This document shows positions 43,505-51,708 of a stretch of 64,000 nucleotides of DNA, one piece after another. This DNA is from Candidatus Saccharimonadota bacterium (GTDB lineage: Bacteria > Patescibacteriota > Saccharimonadia > Saccharimonadales > Saccharimonadaceae). The stretch lies in assembly GCA_017511685.1 (NCBI GenBank), contig JAFWJE010000021.1:54889-118888 (forward strand), in the 5' to 3' direction. The first letter of the stretch is position 1. Each line of letters begins with the position of its first letter. Position numbers and translations under genes: made by a program. Below the pieces are notes generated by a model. The model was not told the DNA's origin and ran no database searches. It saw only the letters and a program-made list of their open reading frames with translations.

Positions 43505-44194
43505 TTAGCATAAATCTGCTACTATGTGGAGTTTAATATGGCCGTTTTTTCTGATGTTTTCTTCTAGTGTGAGGAAGTTTGGCAATTTAGCGATAAAGCT
43601 AAGGTTGCCAGTTTTAAAATAAGATTTATAGAGAGTCTCAATGGCGATACCGATGATGATAAGAACGTTTTCACGGAGATTCTTCTTAATTTTAGTGTCT
43701 TTAGTGATAGTTTCGGCGAGGCTTAGCAAATCCGCTGGCTTTGCGGTGATGAGTTGTTTGGCGTAGGCGCGGTAGTCGTTAGACGGGGCGTTGACGGATT
43801 TTTCTAGGATATTTTGTGAACGCAAGATATAAATATCACCCCTTGATAAAATGGTTTCAAGAAGTGCGGAAGTGTTATTTGTGAACAGAACGAAGTGGTA
43901 ATTTTTGGCGGGTTCTTCCAGGAGCTTTAAGAGGGCATTTTCAGCGAATTCGTTGAGCTTTTCGGCATTTCTAATAATGATATAAAACGGGTTCTTCTGT
44001 TCGACTTTACAAAAATCAATGATCTCGCGAATTTTTTCGATAGTGATTTTGCCGGTTTGTGGGTCGGGCTTTACTTCTAAGATGTTCTTGGAGGGAAATT
44101 TGACGGTTTCTCCAACAGTATCTTTTATAGCAAAAATTGAAAATCCGGATTTTGCGGCGAGTTCTGGAATTTGGGCTGGATCGTCAAAAAACAT
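43505..44194 (-). CDS. holB: DNA polymerase III delta' -like subunit, lacking the P-loop
   Basis: Clamp-loader component. NPFYIIIRNAEKLNEFAENALLKLLEEPAKNYHFVLFTNN at about 78-115 contains the NALLKxLEEP signature of delta'/tau proteins, followed by a TILSRGDIY segment equivalent to the SRC motif but with Gly-Asp in place of Cys. At 229 aa it lacks the N-terminal Walker A region, which fits delta' being a non-ATPase subunit. It starts 2 bp after the pseudouridine synthase stop. Confidence 0.8.
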   Translation of the reverse strand: MFFDDPAQIPELAAKSGFSIFAIKDTVGETVKFPSKNILEVKPDPQTGKITIEKIREIIDFCKVEQKNPFYIIIRNAEKLNEFAENALLKLLEEPAKNYHFVLFTNNTSALLETILSRGDIYILRSQNILEKSVNAPSNDYRAYAKQLITAKPADLLSLAETITKDTKIKKNLRENVLIIIGIAIETLYKSYFKTGNLSFIAKLPNFLTLEENIRKNGHIKLHIVADLC

Positions 44195-44196
44195 TT

Positions 44197-45192
44197 TTAC
44201 TCCATGATAGTGCTAAAATCTGATGGTAAATCGGCGGTGAAAGTTTTTCTGGTATTCCCTTCTCCATATTCATCTGGTATGGAAATTTCTAAACTGCCAG
44301 CATGGAGGAATAGGCGGGTTTTTGGTGATTTGGTATCACCGTAAATTGGATCACCTAAAATAGGGTGACCTAGATATTTTAGATGAACGCGGAGTTGGTG
44401 AGTGCGGCCGGTAACGGGCTTTAATTCTAGTAATGATAAAATGCTTGAGGTAAGTTTTGAGCCGCTTATGGTATTTTTCAAGTCGCTTGTGGCATTTTTT
44501 GAAACGTCTATGGTTTTTAGGACTTTGTAATAAGTTTCAGCAGGTTTGCCTTTGGGATCGACCATGAAAGTAGTGGGATGTTTGAGATTTCTGGCGATAG
44601 GTAGGTCGATGAGGGCGGCGTCGTGCTTTGGTCGGCCTTCGACGATGGCATAGTAAATTTTGTGAGCTTTTCTTTCTTGAAATTGATTGCGGAGTAGTTT
44701 CTGGGTAGCTTCATTTTTAGCTAAGATTACTACGCCGGAAGTGTCGCGGTCAAGGCGGTGGACTAGGAGACCGTAATCTTCTAAAGTTGGTTCTTTGGTG
44801 TACTCGCCTTTAGCCATAGAAAGTAGGCCAGCTGGTTTATTAATAACTAGAACGTTATCATCCTCATAGATAATGTCTTTTTGAGGGAGGGTAAGAGTTT
44901 CGCGTTTAGGAACGTCTAACTTAACGTCAGTTGGATAAGTAGTAATTTGCCCATTTTCGGTGATAGCGGTGACGATTTCGGTATTAGGTTTTTTGACAAT
45001 TTCGCCATTTAGAGTGACATAGCCGGATTTGATAAAATTTTGGAGAGTGCTGCGATTATACTCAGGATATTTTTCGACTAAAAGGTGGTCTAGACGAGTT
45101 TTTTTGACGACGCGTTTTTCTGGTAAAGAAACGTCGCCGTTTTTGACGCGCGACATGGCAGGTTTGCTGAATTTTTTACCGGTGATAATCAT
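44197..45192 (-). CDS. RluA-family RNA pseudouridine synthase with S4 domain
   Basis: Converts uridine to pseudouridine in rRNA or tRNA. An S4-like RNA-binding domain (RLDHLLVEKYPEYNRSTLQNFIKSGYVTLNG) lies at about residues 30-60. The catalytic motif VHRLDRDTSGVVILAKN with the Asp nucleophile is at about 145-160, and PVTGRTHQLRVHLKYLGHPILGD near 270. I start at 45192 (MIITGKK), 6 nt after TATAAT; the longer open frame runs into the tRNA-Ala gene. 331 aa. Exact target (RluD, RluC type) is undecided. Confidence 0.88.
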   Translation of the reverse strand: MIITGKKFSKPAMSRVKNGDVSLPEKRVVKKTRLDHLLVEKYPEYNRSTLQNFIKSGYVTLNGEIVKKPNTEIVTAITENGQITTYPTDVKLDVPKRETLTLPQKDIIYEDDNVLVINKPAGLLSMAKGEYTKEPTLEDYGLLVHRLDRDTSGVVILAKNEATQKLLRNQFQERKAHKIYYAIVEGRPKHDAALIDLPIARNLKHPTTFMVDPKGKPAETYYKVLKTIDVSKNATSDLKNTISGSKLTSSILSLLELKPVTGRTHQLRVHLKYLGHPILGDPIYGDTKSPKTRLFLHAGSLEISIPDEYGEGNTRKTFTADLPSDFSTIME

Positions 45193-45214
45193 AGATATAT
45201 TATAACATAAAAAA

Positions 45215-45290
45215 TGGTGGAGCATAGGAGATTCGAACTCCTCACCTCTTCCATGCCATGGAAGCGCTCTACCAAATGAGCTAATGCCCC
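45215..45290 (-). tRNA. tRNA-Ala (anticodon GGC)
   Basis: 76 nt; acceptor GGGGCAT/ATGCTCC with a G-U pair, anticodon stem CTTCC/GGAAG around ATGGCAT, T arm GGAGTTCGAATCTCC, encoded CCA. It ends 23 bp before the pseudouridine synthase start codon; that gene's own -10 box lies in between. Confidence 0.95.
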
Positions 45291-45336
45291 ACAAAGGATG
45301 TTTTTATTTTATCATACTTTGTGTTAAAATGAAAGT

Positions 45337-46353
45337 ATGAAAACGATTTTAACTGGCATTAGGGTAAATTCTGAGCCGACACTGGGGAATTTCCTGGGTG
45401 CACTCATACCGATGGTGCGACTTTCTAATAAATATAGTAAAGATTATAATATTAACATATTCGTACCGGATTTGCATACGATTATTTCAGATGTAGATGG
45501 TGATTTGCAGCAAAATTTGTTGATGGAGATTAAGTATTATTTGGCGGCCGGTTTGAAAATCAATGAGAATGTTCACTTTTATCGACAATCATATGTGCCA
45601 GCACATTCGGAAATGATGTGGCTTTTGTCTTGTGTGACTTCTACTGGTGAATTATTTCGGATGACGCAGTATAAAGAGAAGTCGAACGGTGGTGATGAAT
45701 CTACGAACGCCGGTATCTTGAATTATCCGATTCTGATGGCGGCGGATATTTTATTGTATGACGCAGAATATGTGCCGGTGGGTGAGGACCAGTTTCAGCA
45801 TTTGGAGTTGACGCGTAATTTGGCGTTTCGGGTAAATCATAAATTTGGTCGGGAGATTTTTGTGCCGCCGGTAAAAACTATCGATCAGGTTAAATTTATG
45901 GAGATGGATGATGGCATCAGGATTCGCGATTTACAGAACCCTGAGAAAAAAATGAGTAAGTCGTCTAAGTCGGAAAATAGTAAGATAATGCTCCTTGATG
46001 CGCCGGAGGTGGCGGCTAAGAAAATCATGTCGGCGACGACTGATTCAGTAGGCAAAATTCAGTTTGATATGCTAAATCAGCCGGGGGTTTCTAATCTGTT
46101 GCAGATTGAGGCTTTAGTCAACGATAGGCCTTTGCAGGAAGTGATTTCTACCTGGGCTGGCGAGACACGTTATGGTGATTTGAAAAAGCAGGTAGCTAGT
46201 TCGGTGTCGTCGTTCCTTGCGGACTTTCAGGAAAATATTGCCGCAATACCGGACGAAATGGTGTATGAACTTTTAGAAACTGGTGAAGAATATGCTAATA
46301 ATATCGCTGATGCGAAACTAGCAGAACTTCAAAAGGCGTTTTGTATTCGTTAA
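45337..46353 (+). CDS. trpS: Tryptophanyl-tRNA synthetase
   Basis: Charges tRNA-Trp. Class I signature near the N-terminus is TLGNFLGAL (HIGH-equivalent), and the second signature is KKMSKSSKS at about residues 205-213. YPILMAADILLYDAEYVPVGEDQFQHLELTRN near 130-160 is typical of the Trp-binding region. 338 aa is normal. TAAAAT lies exactly 6 nt before the ATG, implying a leaderless message. Confidence 0.96.
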   Translation: MKTILTGIRVNSEPTLGNFLGALIPMVRLSNKYSKDYNINIFVPDLHTIISDVDGDLQQNLLMEIKYYLAAGLKINENVHFYRQSYVPAHSEMMWLLSCVTSTGELFRMTQYKEKSNGGDESTNAGILNYPILMAADILLYDAEYVPVGEDQFQHLELTRNLAFRVNHKFGREIFVPPVKTIDQVKFMEMDDGIRIRDLQNPEKKMSKSSKSENSKIMLLDAPEVAAKKIMSATTDSVGKIQFDMLNQPGVSNLLQIEALVNDRPLQEVISTWAGETRYGDLKKQVASSVSSFLADFQENIAAIPDEMVYELLETGEEYANNIADAKLAELQKAFCIR

Positions 46354-46468
46354 ACGTATTTTGGACTTAAAATTGTTATTTTGCCTTAGAATTATTGTCA
46401 GAAGTTTTTAGGGAAATACTTGTCATGGTTAATTTTGTGCGGTATAATAGATTTAAATAGGAGGTCAA

Positions 46469-47557
46469 ATGTCAAGAACGATTCAGGTAGATACAAAAAC
46501 TTTTGTTAGATTTTGGTTGGTGATTTTTGCGCTAGCTGTAGTGTGGTTTTTGATTGTTCAGGCGCATGAGGCGCTAATTATCATCGGTATTTCAATTTTT
46601 CTAGCGGTGGCAATAAAGCCACTTGCCAATAAAATTGATCAAATCGATAAAAGAAAGAAGCGCCCGGGTTTGACGGCGGCAGTTTCGGTTTTTGGCGTGG
46701 TGCTAATCATCGGTACTATTATTGCGGCGGTAGGGCCAGTAGTAATTAATGAGACTTCACATTTTGTGTCGCAAGTCCCTGAACAAGTACAGAATTCAGT
46801 CGGTGGATGGGATAAGATTAATGAAATTGGCAGTTTTTTTGGAGTGACTGATGCTAAAACGCAGATTGTAGCGATGGTAAAAAACACCACTTCGTCTATT
46901 TTAGGTAGTTTCCCGCAGACCCTGATGACGAGTGTGAGCACCATTTCTGGGATTTTGACTGGTACGATACTGGTGATTGTGTTGACTATTCTATTCTTAA
47001 CGCAGGGCCCAGGGGTGGTAGATTCTGTAATGAAGCGGATTTATTCTAAGAACAGCAAGCGTGGCGAAGTCGCAAAAGAGCTAGTAGAGAAAGTGACAGG
47101 CGTGATTTCCAAGTATGTCACCGGACAGGTGCTGGTAGCAGTGTTAGATGGCGTGGTGGCAGGGCTTGCTGTGCTTGCATTGTCACTAATCTTTGGGTTT
47201 TCGTCAGGGCTAGCTATCCCGATGGCAATGATTGCGATGACCTTATATCTGATTCCGATGTTTGGGCCAGTGATTTCTTGCGCATTAATTACGCTTTTAA
47301 TTCTGTTTTCCTCACCATGGGCGGCGCTTTGTTACCTAGTGTTCTACGTAGTGTATTCACAGATTGAGAACAATGTAATTTCACCAAAAATCCAAGGCAA
47401 TTCCCTAAATTTACCATCTCTGGTCATTTTAGTGTCCGTGGTGATTGGGATGTATGCGTTTGGGCTGATTGGCGCGATTATCTCAATTCCGATTGCTGGC
47501 TGCATCAAGGTGTTTATCGACGAATATCCAAAAATTAAAGCTGCTAGAGAAGAGTAA
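46469..47557 (+). CDS. AI-2E family transporter
   Basis: 362-aa membrane protein of the AI-2E (TqsA/YhhQ-like, PF01594) family with about seven or eight helices: a pair at 15-55, one near 70-90, a soluble stretch with FVSQVPEQVQ near 100, and the C-terminal bundle with YVTGQVLVAVLDGVVAGLA and YLIPMFGPVISC. Members export small molecules or ions; AI-2 transport should not be assumed here. Unusually for this window it has a regular leader: TTGTCA-17-TATAAT, then AGGAGG 7 nt before the ATG. Confidence 0.85.
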   Translation: MSRTIQVDTKTFVRFWLVIFALAVVWFLIVQAHEALIIIGISIFLAVAIKPLANKIDQIDKRKKRPGLTAAVSVFGVVLIIGTIIAAVGPVVINETSHFVSQVPEQVQNSVGGWDKINEIGSFFGVTDAKTQIVAMVKNTTSSILGSFPQTLMTSVSTISGILTGTILVIVLTILFLTQGPGVVDSVMKRIYSKNSKRGEVAKELVEKVTGVISKYVTGQVLVAVLDGVVAGLAVLALSLIFGFSSGLAIPMAMIAMTLYLIPMFGPVISCALITLLILFSSPWAALCYLVFYVVYSQIENNVISPKIQGNSLNLPSLVILVSVVIGMYAFGLIGAIISIPIAGCIKVFIDEYPKIKAAREE

Positions 47558-47562
47558 TTTAT

Positions 47563-49056
47563 TTAGTCTGCTTTGGCTTTGATGATTGGGAATGGGACGC
47601 CTTCGCGACCAGAAACGCCTTCAAGGAGCCAGAAATTGCGCTCGGAATTACCCCAGCCGCAAGCTGGTGGCATACCGTATTCTAGCATTTCGACAAAATC
47701 TTGGTCTAACATTTGTGCTTCAGAGTCACCGGCGTCGCGCATGGCCTGTTGTTCTTTGAAGCGTTCTAATTGATCTAGTGGGTCATTTAGCTCGGAGTAA
47801 CCGTTACCCATTTCGGTACCGGCGATGATAGGGTGGAAGCGCTGAGTAACTACTGGATTTTCTGGGACAACTTTAGCTAGCGGACTTAGGCTGAGTGGTT
47901 CCTCAATGAGCCAGTATGGTCCGGCAGAAGTCTTTCGGATGAGTTTCCAGACGGCGTCGATTAAACGAGCATCGGAGGCGACCTCTAAGGTATGCTCTAG
48001 GGATTTTCTGGCGGCTTTATCGTTTTTGTCGGCAGAATTATTGAAATCGTCTAGCAAGATTTTCTTGAGTTGTTCTCTATCTGGGTTAAATACGTCAACA
48101 TTATACTTTTCTTTGAGGAGGTCGGCATATTTAATGCGAGGCCACTTTTGATCAAGGTCGACCGTGAAGCCACCGACGTTAAACTGCAAAGTGCCCCAAG
48201 TTTCTTTGGCGACGTATTTAATCATTTCTTCATAGAGCTTCATGCCGTCCTCGTAGTTTTCGTAGGCGGCGTAAGATTCAAAGGCGATGTGCTCTGGTAA
48301 ATGTTCATCGTCAACGCCTTCGTTTCTGAAACGTGGACCAATATCATAGACCTTTTCAAAGCCAGCGCCGAGTAAGCGCTTTAATGGTAACTCGTGAGAA
48401 ATACGGAGGTAATAATCTTGGTCTAAGGCGTCCATATGTGTAACGAACGGTGTGGCGTCGGCGCCACCAGTGGTAAGTTCTAGGACTGGGGTGTTGATTT
48501 CAATGAAGCCGTGAGCGTTCATGAAATCTCGAGTAGCTTGCCAAAACTTGCTGCGGCGGACCATGCGTTCGCGTACTTCTAGATTAACATTCATGTCGAC
48601 ATAACGGCGACGGAAACGTTCTTCTTTATTAGTGAAGCCATCGCGGCCTGGAAGTGGGCGGAGAGCTTTGGTGAGGATGCGGATGCTATTTGTAAAGACG
48701 GAAATTTCACCAGTTTGAGATTTGTCTATAGTGCCGTTTGCCTCGATAAAATCGCCGGTATCGAGCAGCTTAATATCTTTAATGGTAAAGTCACCGGCAA
48801 GGTTATCTTTGATAAATAGCTGAATTTCGCCAGTATAATCGCGGATTTTAATGAAAGCAAGTTTGCCGAAACTGCGGATAGAAGTGATACGACCGACGAC
48901 TGTAACGGTCTGACCTTGTTTCTGGTCAAAATCGTCTAAGATTTCGGAAATTTTAGTATCACGAAAAGATTTGGCTGGGTAAGGGTCGATACCACGAGCC
49001 TTTAGTTCTTGTAATTTTTTGATACGTTCATTGCGATAATCAGCTAATGTTGTCAT
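47563..49056 (-). CDS. lysS: Lysyl-tRNA synthetase, class II
   Basis: Charges tRNA-Lys. An OB-fold anticodon domain (about residues 50-150, SIRSFGKLAFIKIRDYTGEIQLF) precedes the catalytic domain with motif 2 FRNEGVDDEHLPEHIAFE near 245. GTEMGNGYSELNDPLDQLERF near 415 is typical. Motif 3 is unusual: PPACGWGNSERNFWLLEG, with Ser-Glu-Arg where most LysRS have a GIDR-type sequence. 497 aa. TATAAT lies exactly 6 nt before the ATG. The convergent AI-2E gene ends 5 bp away. Confidence 0.94.
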   Translation of the reverse strand: MTTLADYRNERIKKLQELKARGIDPYPAKSFRDTKISEILDDFDQKQGQTVTVVGRITSIRSFGKLAFIKIRDYTGEIQLFIKDNLAGDFTIKDIKLLDTGDFIEANGTIDKSQTGEISVFTNSIRILTKALRPLPGRDGFTNKEERFRRRYVDMNVNLEVRERMVRRSKFWQATRDFMNAHGFIEINTPVLELTTGGADATPFVTHMDALDQDYYLRISHELPLKRLLGAGFEKVYDIGPRFRNEGVDDEHLPEHIAFESYAAYENYEDGMKLYEEMIKYVAKETWGTLQFNVGGFTVDLDQKWPRIKYADLLKEKYNVDVFNPDREQLKKILLDDFNNSADKNDKAARKSLEHTLEVASDARLIDAVWKLIRKTSAGPYWLIEEPLSLSPLAKVVPENPVVTQRFHPIIAGTEMGNGYSELNDPLDQLERFKEQQAMRDAGDSEAQMLDQDFVEMLEYGMPPACGWGNSERNFWLLEGVSGREGVPFPIIKAKAD

Positions 49057-49075
49057 AATGAGATTATACCATATC

Positions 49076-49136
49076 TTGACTTTTTGAGCAAAGTGTGGTA
49101 TAATGTAATTGTGGTCCTCCGATAGGAGGATTTTTT
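49076..49136 (+). promoter_or_regulatory. Promoter directly followed by a terminator (unit 2)
   Basis: TTGACT (49076-49081), 17 bp ending TGTGG, TATAAT (49099-49104), expected start G49111, then TCCTCC-GATA-GGAGGA and T6 (49131-49136). The RNA would be about 26 nt. It lies between lysS and greA, antisense to both, and its T-run overlaps the greA stop codon. Sequence from -35 to +1 is nearly the same as unit 1 at 23081. Confidence 0.65.
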
Positions 49137-49581
49137 AAGCGATTTCTACAATTTTGCCTTTGTTGCCGTTAGGTAGCTCATAGGTGTCACCAACGACTTT
49201 GCCCATTAAAGCCTGACCAATAGGTGATTTATCAGAAATTTTACCATCCAAAGGATTTGCCTCTACGGGGCCAACGATAGAATAAGTCTGGCGTTTGCCA
49301 GCAAGAGTAACGGTGACGGTGGCGCCCATAGAAACCTTGTCATGAGCGGCGTTTCTGATGATTTTGGCGTTTTTTAGGATATCCTCGATCTCGGCGATGC
49401 GATTTTCAACGGTTTTTTGCTCAGCACGAGCATCGGAATATTCCTGGTTTTCGGAAAGGTCGCCAAAAGCGCGAGCAGTCTGTAAGCGTTCAGCGATGGC
49501 TGGACGGCGAGAAATGAGCTCATCTAGCTCTTTTTCAAGGTCGAGCTTTCCCTGCTTGGTGAGGTTGATTGTCTTTTTCAT
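49135..49581 (-). CDS. greA: Transcription elongation factor GreA
   Basis: Stimulates RNA cleavage by stalled RNA polymerase. The N-terminal coiled coil carries the acidic tip region DLSENQEYSDARAEQ at about residues 40-54; the C-terminal FKBP-like domain contains SIVGPVEANPLDGKISDKSPIGQALMG. I start at 49581 (MKKTINLTKQG), 7 nt after TACAAT, rather than at the upstream in-frame codon. 148 aa, slightly short. Confidence 0.95.
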   Translation of the reverse strand: MKKTINLTKQGKLDLEKELDELISRRPAIAERLQTARAFGDLSENQEYSDARAEQKTVENRIAEIEDILKNAKIIRNAAHDKVSMGATVTVTLAGKRQTYSIVGPVEANPLDGKISDKSPIGQALMGKVVGDTYELPNGNKGKIVEIA

Positions 49582-49623
49582 AGCGATTATTGTAGCATAC
49601 CTATTTAGATATGGCAAGTGAAT

Positions 49624-50856
49624 CTACCAGTCTAAATTAGTAACCTTTTCTATTGGGATAAGTTTAGTCTCGCCGGTGGCGCGAGAGACGATTTCGGCAC
49701 AACCTTTTTCTAGGGTCTTGTCGGATATGACGATGCGAGTTGGAATGCCCATAAGTTCAGCATCAGCGAATTTTTCGCCTGGGCGAAGATCACGGTCATC
49801 ATAGAGTATAGTGTCCTGGTGAGCACTTTCTAGATTTTGGCCGATTTCGGCGGCGGCGTCACCAATGGTGATGAGATGATATTTATATGGAGCAACGGCT
49901 TCTGGCCAAACTAGGCCTTTAGCATCGGCGAATTTTTCGGCAATAACGCCCATCACGCGAGAAACACCAATGCCGTAGCAGCCCATAAAGACGGTATTTT
50001 TCTGGCCATCTTTGTCGGTGTAATCAAGGCCGAGAGGCTCTGAGTACTTGTATTTTAGTGTGAAAATATTGCCAACTTCAGCGGCGTTTTCGGAAGATAG
50101 ATCGGCTTTTTTGATGTCGAATTCATCTAGGACTTCTGGTGTGACGACTTCTTCGTTTAGTACGATGGATTTATCGGCGTTGTAATAGATAGTGTCCTCG
50201 CCGACTGGTAAAAGAGTCTGGAACTCATGGGAGTATTTGGAGAAAATACCACCGGAAGCGAAAGTCTGGTAGGTGCAGTCTCCGAGACCGACGCGTTCAT
50301 AGATGCGTTTATAGGCTTTTTCGACTTTGTGATAAAATGCGTTGTGGGAAGCCTCATCTGGACAAAAGGAATAAAGATCTTTCATTAAGAACTCACGCGT
50401 GCGCATAATGCCAGATTTTGCGCGGAGTTCATTTCGGAACTTAGTTTGGAATTGGTAGGCATAAATTGGTAAATCTTTATAGCTTTTGATGTAGGTCTTC
50501 ATGAGGGTGGTGATAGGTTCTTCATGAGTGGGGGCTAGGCCTAATTCTCCGCCGGAAGCGAGTTTGGTTTTGAACCAAATATCTACGGCTTGGTCGGCCC
50601 AACGGCCGGATTTTTGCCAAGGTTCAGAATTTTGGAGAGCGGACATCTGGAGCTCTTCGCAGCCGATGGCGTCTAGCTCTTCCCTGATGATGTTTTCAAT
50701 ATTTTTGAGAGTTTTCAGGCCGAGTGGTAAAAAGTCATAAACGCCGGCCATTTCTTTATGGACGTAGCCAGCACGGATGAGATACTGGGCGGACTTAGCA
50801 GTTTCATCTTTGGGTGCATCGCGAAGGGTTTTGGCAAATGAATGAGATAGTTTCAT
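49624..50856 (-). CDS. proS: Prolyl-tRNA synthetase lacking the editing domain
   Basis: Charges tRNA-Pro. The class II catalytic core is complete: AGVYDFLPLGLKTLKNIE near 37, motif 2 FRNELRAKSGIMRTREFLMKDLYSF near 140-165 and motif 3 GCYGIGVSRVMGVIAE near 290. The roughly 180-residue INS editing domain that bacterial ProRS has between motifs 2 and 3 is missing, giving 410 aa instead of about 570. Misacylated Ala-tRNA-Pro would have to be cleared in trans or tolerated. TATAAT is 6 nt before the ATG. Confidence 0.95.
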   Translation of the reverse strand: MKLSHSFAKTLRDAPKDETAKSAQYLIRAGYVHKEMAGVYDFLPLGLKTLKNIENIIREELDAIGCEELQMSALQNSEPWQKSGRWADQAVDIWFKTKLASGGELGLAPTHEEPITTLMKTYIKSYKDLPIYAYQFQTKFRNELRAKSGIMRTREFLMKDLYSFCPDEASHNAFYHKVEKAYKRIYERVGLGDCTYQTFASGGIFSKYSHEFQTLLPVGEDTIYYNADKSIVLNEEVVTPEVLDEFDIKKADLSSENAAEVGNIFTLKYKYSEPLGLDYTDKDGQKNTVFMGCYGIGVSRVMGVIAEKFADAKGLVWPEAVAPYKYHLITIGDAAAEIGQNLESAHQDTILYDDRDLRPGEKFADAELMGIPTRIVISDKTLEKGCAEIVSRATGETKLIPIEKVTNLDW

Positions 50857-50874
50857 TCTTTAATTATACCATAT

Positions 50875-51699
50875 CTAGTACATGGTAGAAAAGAGAATGT
50901 AGCAAGCGAGGGTGTTTTTAATGACGTGAAGTAAAATGCCAGCATAAATGGAGCCGGAAATTTCGCGGAGTAGACAGAGGATGAGGCTCATGCAAAAGAC
51001 ATTGATAGCGACGTTTAATTGGTGAATACCGGTGCTGTCAACTAGAAGGTGCATGGCGGCAAAAGCTAGGGAAGTAACTAAAGTGGAGATGATGATGGCG
51101 GTGGCGACTGGTTGTTTGATAATTTTTTTGAGTTTGCCGTAGAGATAACCACGGAAAATGATTTCTTCGGCGATAGGAGCGACTAGGAGCAAAGAAAAGA
51201 GTGCTATTATACGGTCTAGGCCGTAAGAGAAATTAAAGCCGATACTCTGGGTTTCGTTGGCGTTAAACCAGGACAAGTTTGACATAAGGAAATTAACAAC
51301 AGCGCTTAGAATGAGAAAAATAATAAAACCGGCGGGAGCGAGGGCAAGGTCAGAAAGAGTGGGAAGTCCGAGGAGCCCGAGGTCGCTTCTGGTAGTTTTC
51401 CAGGATTTTTTGAAATGCTTAGGGATAAGGATGATAATGGTAATAGTAGCTGCGTAGAGACTGAGCGAATAGAGCATTTGAACGAAATTTGGTGATAAGT
51501 TAGTAACGCTAAGGAGCCAGCGAAAAGGAAAACTGAGTAAAATGCGACAAGCGTAAAACACAAGTACAGTCCATGATAAAACCAGTAGGCAAAGACCGAT
51601 TTTTTGGATAATTACGTTTTTATGTTGCTTGACAGAGGGTTTCGGCTTTGGCTGCGATTGTGATTGTGGCTTTGATTGTAGTTTTGAAGTTGTTTTCAT
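50875..51699 (-). CDS. CPBP/CAAX-type intramembrane metalloprotease
   Basis: 274 aa with about eight helices and an N-terminal Gln/Lys/Pro/Ser-rich cytoplasmic tail of 25 residues. The family motifs EEIIFRGYLYGKL (about residue 175) and FAAMHLL (about 215) hold the Glu-Glu, Arg and His residues of CPBP (Abi) proteases. It follows rseP by 9 bp on the same strand, so two intramembrane proteases are likely co-transcribed. Substrates unknown. Confidence 0.85.
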   Translation of the reverse strand: MKTTSKLQSKPQSQSQPKPKPSVKQHKNVIIQKIGLCLLVLSWTVLVFYACRILLSFPFRWLLSVTNLSPNFVQMLYSLSLYAATITIIILIPKHFKKSWKTTRSDLGLLGLPTLSDLALAPAGFIIFLILSAVVNFLMSNLSWFNANETQSIGFNFSYGLDRIIALFSLLLVAPIAEEIIFRGYLYGKLKKIIKQPVATAIIISTLVTSLAFAAMHLLVDSTGIHQLNVAINVFCMSLILCLLREISGSIYAGILLHVIKNTLACYILFSTMY

Positions 51700-51708
51700 G
51701 ATGAACTA

